Below, piece by piece: positions 63,743-64,000 of a stretch of 64,000 nucleotides of DNA. Location: NCBI GenBank assembly GCA_020637335.1, contig JACJWC010000008.1, positions 1-64,000 on the forward strand, given 5' to 3'. This DNA is from Acidobacteriota bacterium (lineage in GTDB: Bacteria; Acidobacteriota; Holophagae; Acanthopleuribacterales; Acanthopleuribacteraceae). The notes under the pieces were generated by a model, which made no database searches, was not told the origin of the DNA, and saw only the letters and a program-made list of their open reading frames with translations. Numbering within the stretch: the first letter of the stretch is position 1; every line of letters starts with the position of its first letter. A program made the translations under genes and the position numbers.

Positions 63743-63758
63743 GGCCAATCGATTGGCC
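63743..63758. other. Perfect 16-base palindrome
   Basis: GGCCAATCGATTGGCC in the short gap between the convergent lectin gene and the partial gene at the right edge. It may be a hairpin or a protein-binding site. Confidence 0.35.
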
Positions 63759-63774
63759 TGATCGGCTCAAAATT

Positions 63775-63999
63775 TCAGTTGGGCGTTGTTTTGGTGGGAA
63801 TTGTTGTTTCGGCCCATTGGGCTTCATGGGTGGCGGTCTGTTTGAACCATTTTTGCCAAATAGAGTCACTATCTTTTTGGTAAACCTTGAAAAGCGGCTG
63901 AATGAGCTGAAGGTTGATCTCTAATCCCGAAGCGGTCACTCTCCAGTTCAGGTAACGTTCCGTCAGCGGATCTTTGCGGGTTATGGTGTTTTGAGAAGC
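63775..63999 (-). CDS. C-terminus of an unidentified gene, cut by window edge
   Basis: A minus-strand frame is open from the right edge to the stop at 63775-63777 and gives 74 residues with natural composition (DPLTERYLNWRVTASGLEIN, then FKVYQKDSDSIWQKWF). This region is otherwise unexplained and is convergent with the lectin gene. The fragment is too short to name; the rest lies outside the window. Confidence 0.5.
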   Translation of the reverse strand, partial: ASQNTITRKDPLTERYLNWRVTASGLEINLQLIQPLFKVYQKDSDSIWQKWFKQTATHEAQWAETTIPTKTTPN

Positions 64000-64000
64000 T

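Overview
The window looks like chromosomal DNA of a Gram-negative, probably aquatic heterotrophic bacterium. Base composition is moderate (about half G+C by eye). Signs of an outer membrane and periplasm include lipobox lipoproteins, Tat substrates, a periplasmic nitrate reductase, ExbD and many signal peptides. The mix of large secreted multidomain proteins (PKD/PPC, L-type lectin, GH92, tricorn-like protease), Ser/Thr kinases with TPR tails and many PAS-rich sensor kinases resembles Acidobacteriota (Holophagae-like lineages). That placement is an inference from gene content; there is no rRNA in the window. I see no rRNA, tRNA, CRISPR array or intact insertion sequence.

Layout. 1-1684: argB (cut by the left edge) and argC, translationally coupled, minus strand. 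1.97-9.8 kb: a secreted transglutaminase-like protein, a Ser/Thr kinase with TPRs and a secreted GH92 mannosidase. 9.8-10.5 kb: a gene-free stretch with two inverted copies of a hairpin-rich repeat. 10.5-13.3 kb: an ECF sigma factor coupled to a membrane protein that joins an anti-sigma-like head to a YfbK-type VWA domain. 13.4 kb: a 9-bp tandem repeat. 13.7-18.9 kb: small and hypothetical genes, an AraC regulator and an ExbD-like protein. 18.5-22.4 kb: a six-PAS hybrid histidine kinase coupled to a HIT-family protein. 22.5-25.9 kb: an ABC-2 exporter with a DesK/DesR-type two-component system, preceded by a dyad operator candidate. 26.7-30.4 kb: a giant PKD-like secreted protein. 31.1-34.3 kb: a tricorn-like protease.

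34.5-41.8 kb is an accessory stretch of small DUF genes with visibly AT-rich segments. It ends in a three-gene cassette: a membrane-anchored kinase whose exported tail looks like secretin-system parts, a 68-residue exported peptide, and a secreted protein of probable propeller fold. 42.0-48.1 kb is a periplasmic nitrate reductase operon: napD, napA, a tandemly duplicated four-heme NapB-like protein, a tetraheme lipoprotein cytochrome, a Tat-exported FeS protein and an NrfD/DsrP-type membrane subunit. No NapC or NapGH is present, so the last three probably replace the usual quinol dehydrogenase.

48.2-52.2 kb: an exported hydrolase, a PQQ-type sugar dehydrogenase, a GIY-YIG protein and a radical SAM/SPASM-like enzyme. 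52.4-56.8 kb: a phosphorelay operon (PAS-PAS kinase, Rcp1-like receiver, REC-GAF-PAS-PAS kinase). 56.8-61.7 kb, minus strand: a saccharopine dehydrogenase-like enzyme, then asnS-rimO-TPR protein. 61.9-63.7 kb: a secreted L-type lectin protein whose C-terminal module resembles the end of the 26.7 kb protein. The last 225 bases hold the C-terminus of an unidentified minus-strand gene.

The strongest candidates for something undescribed are the nitrate reductase operon, the inverted structured repeats at 9.95-10.29 kb and the kinase-peptide-propeller cassette at 38.6-41.7 kb.
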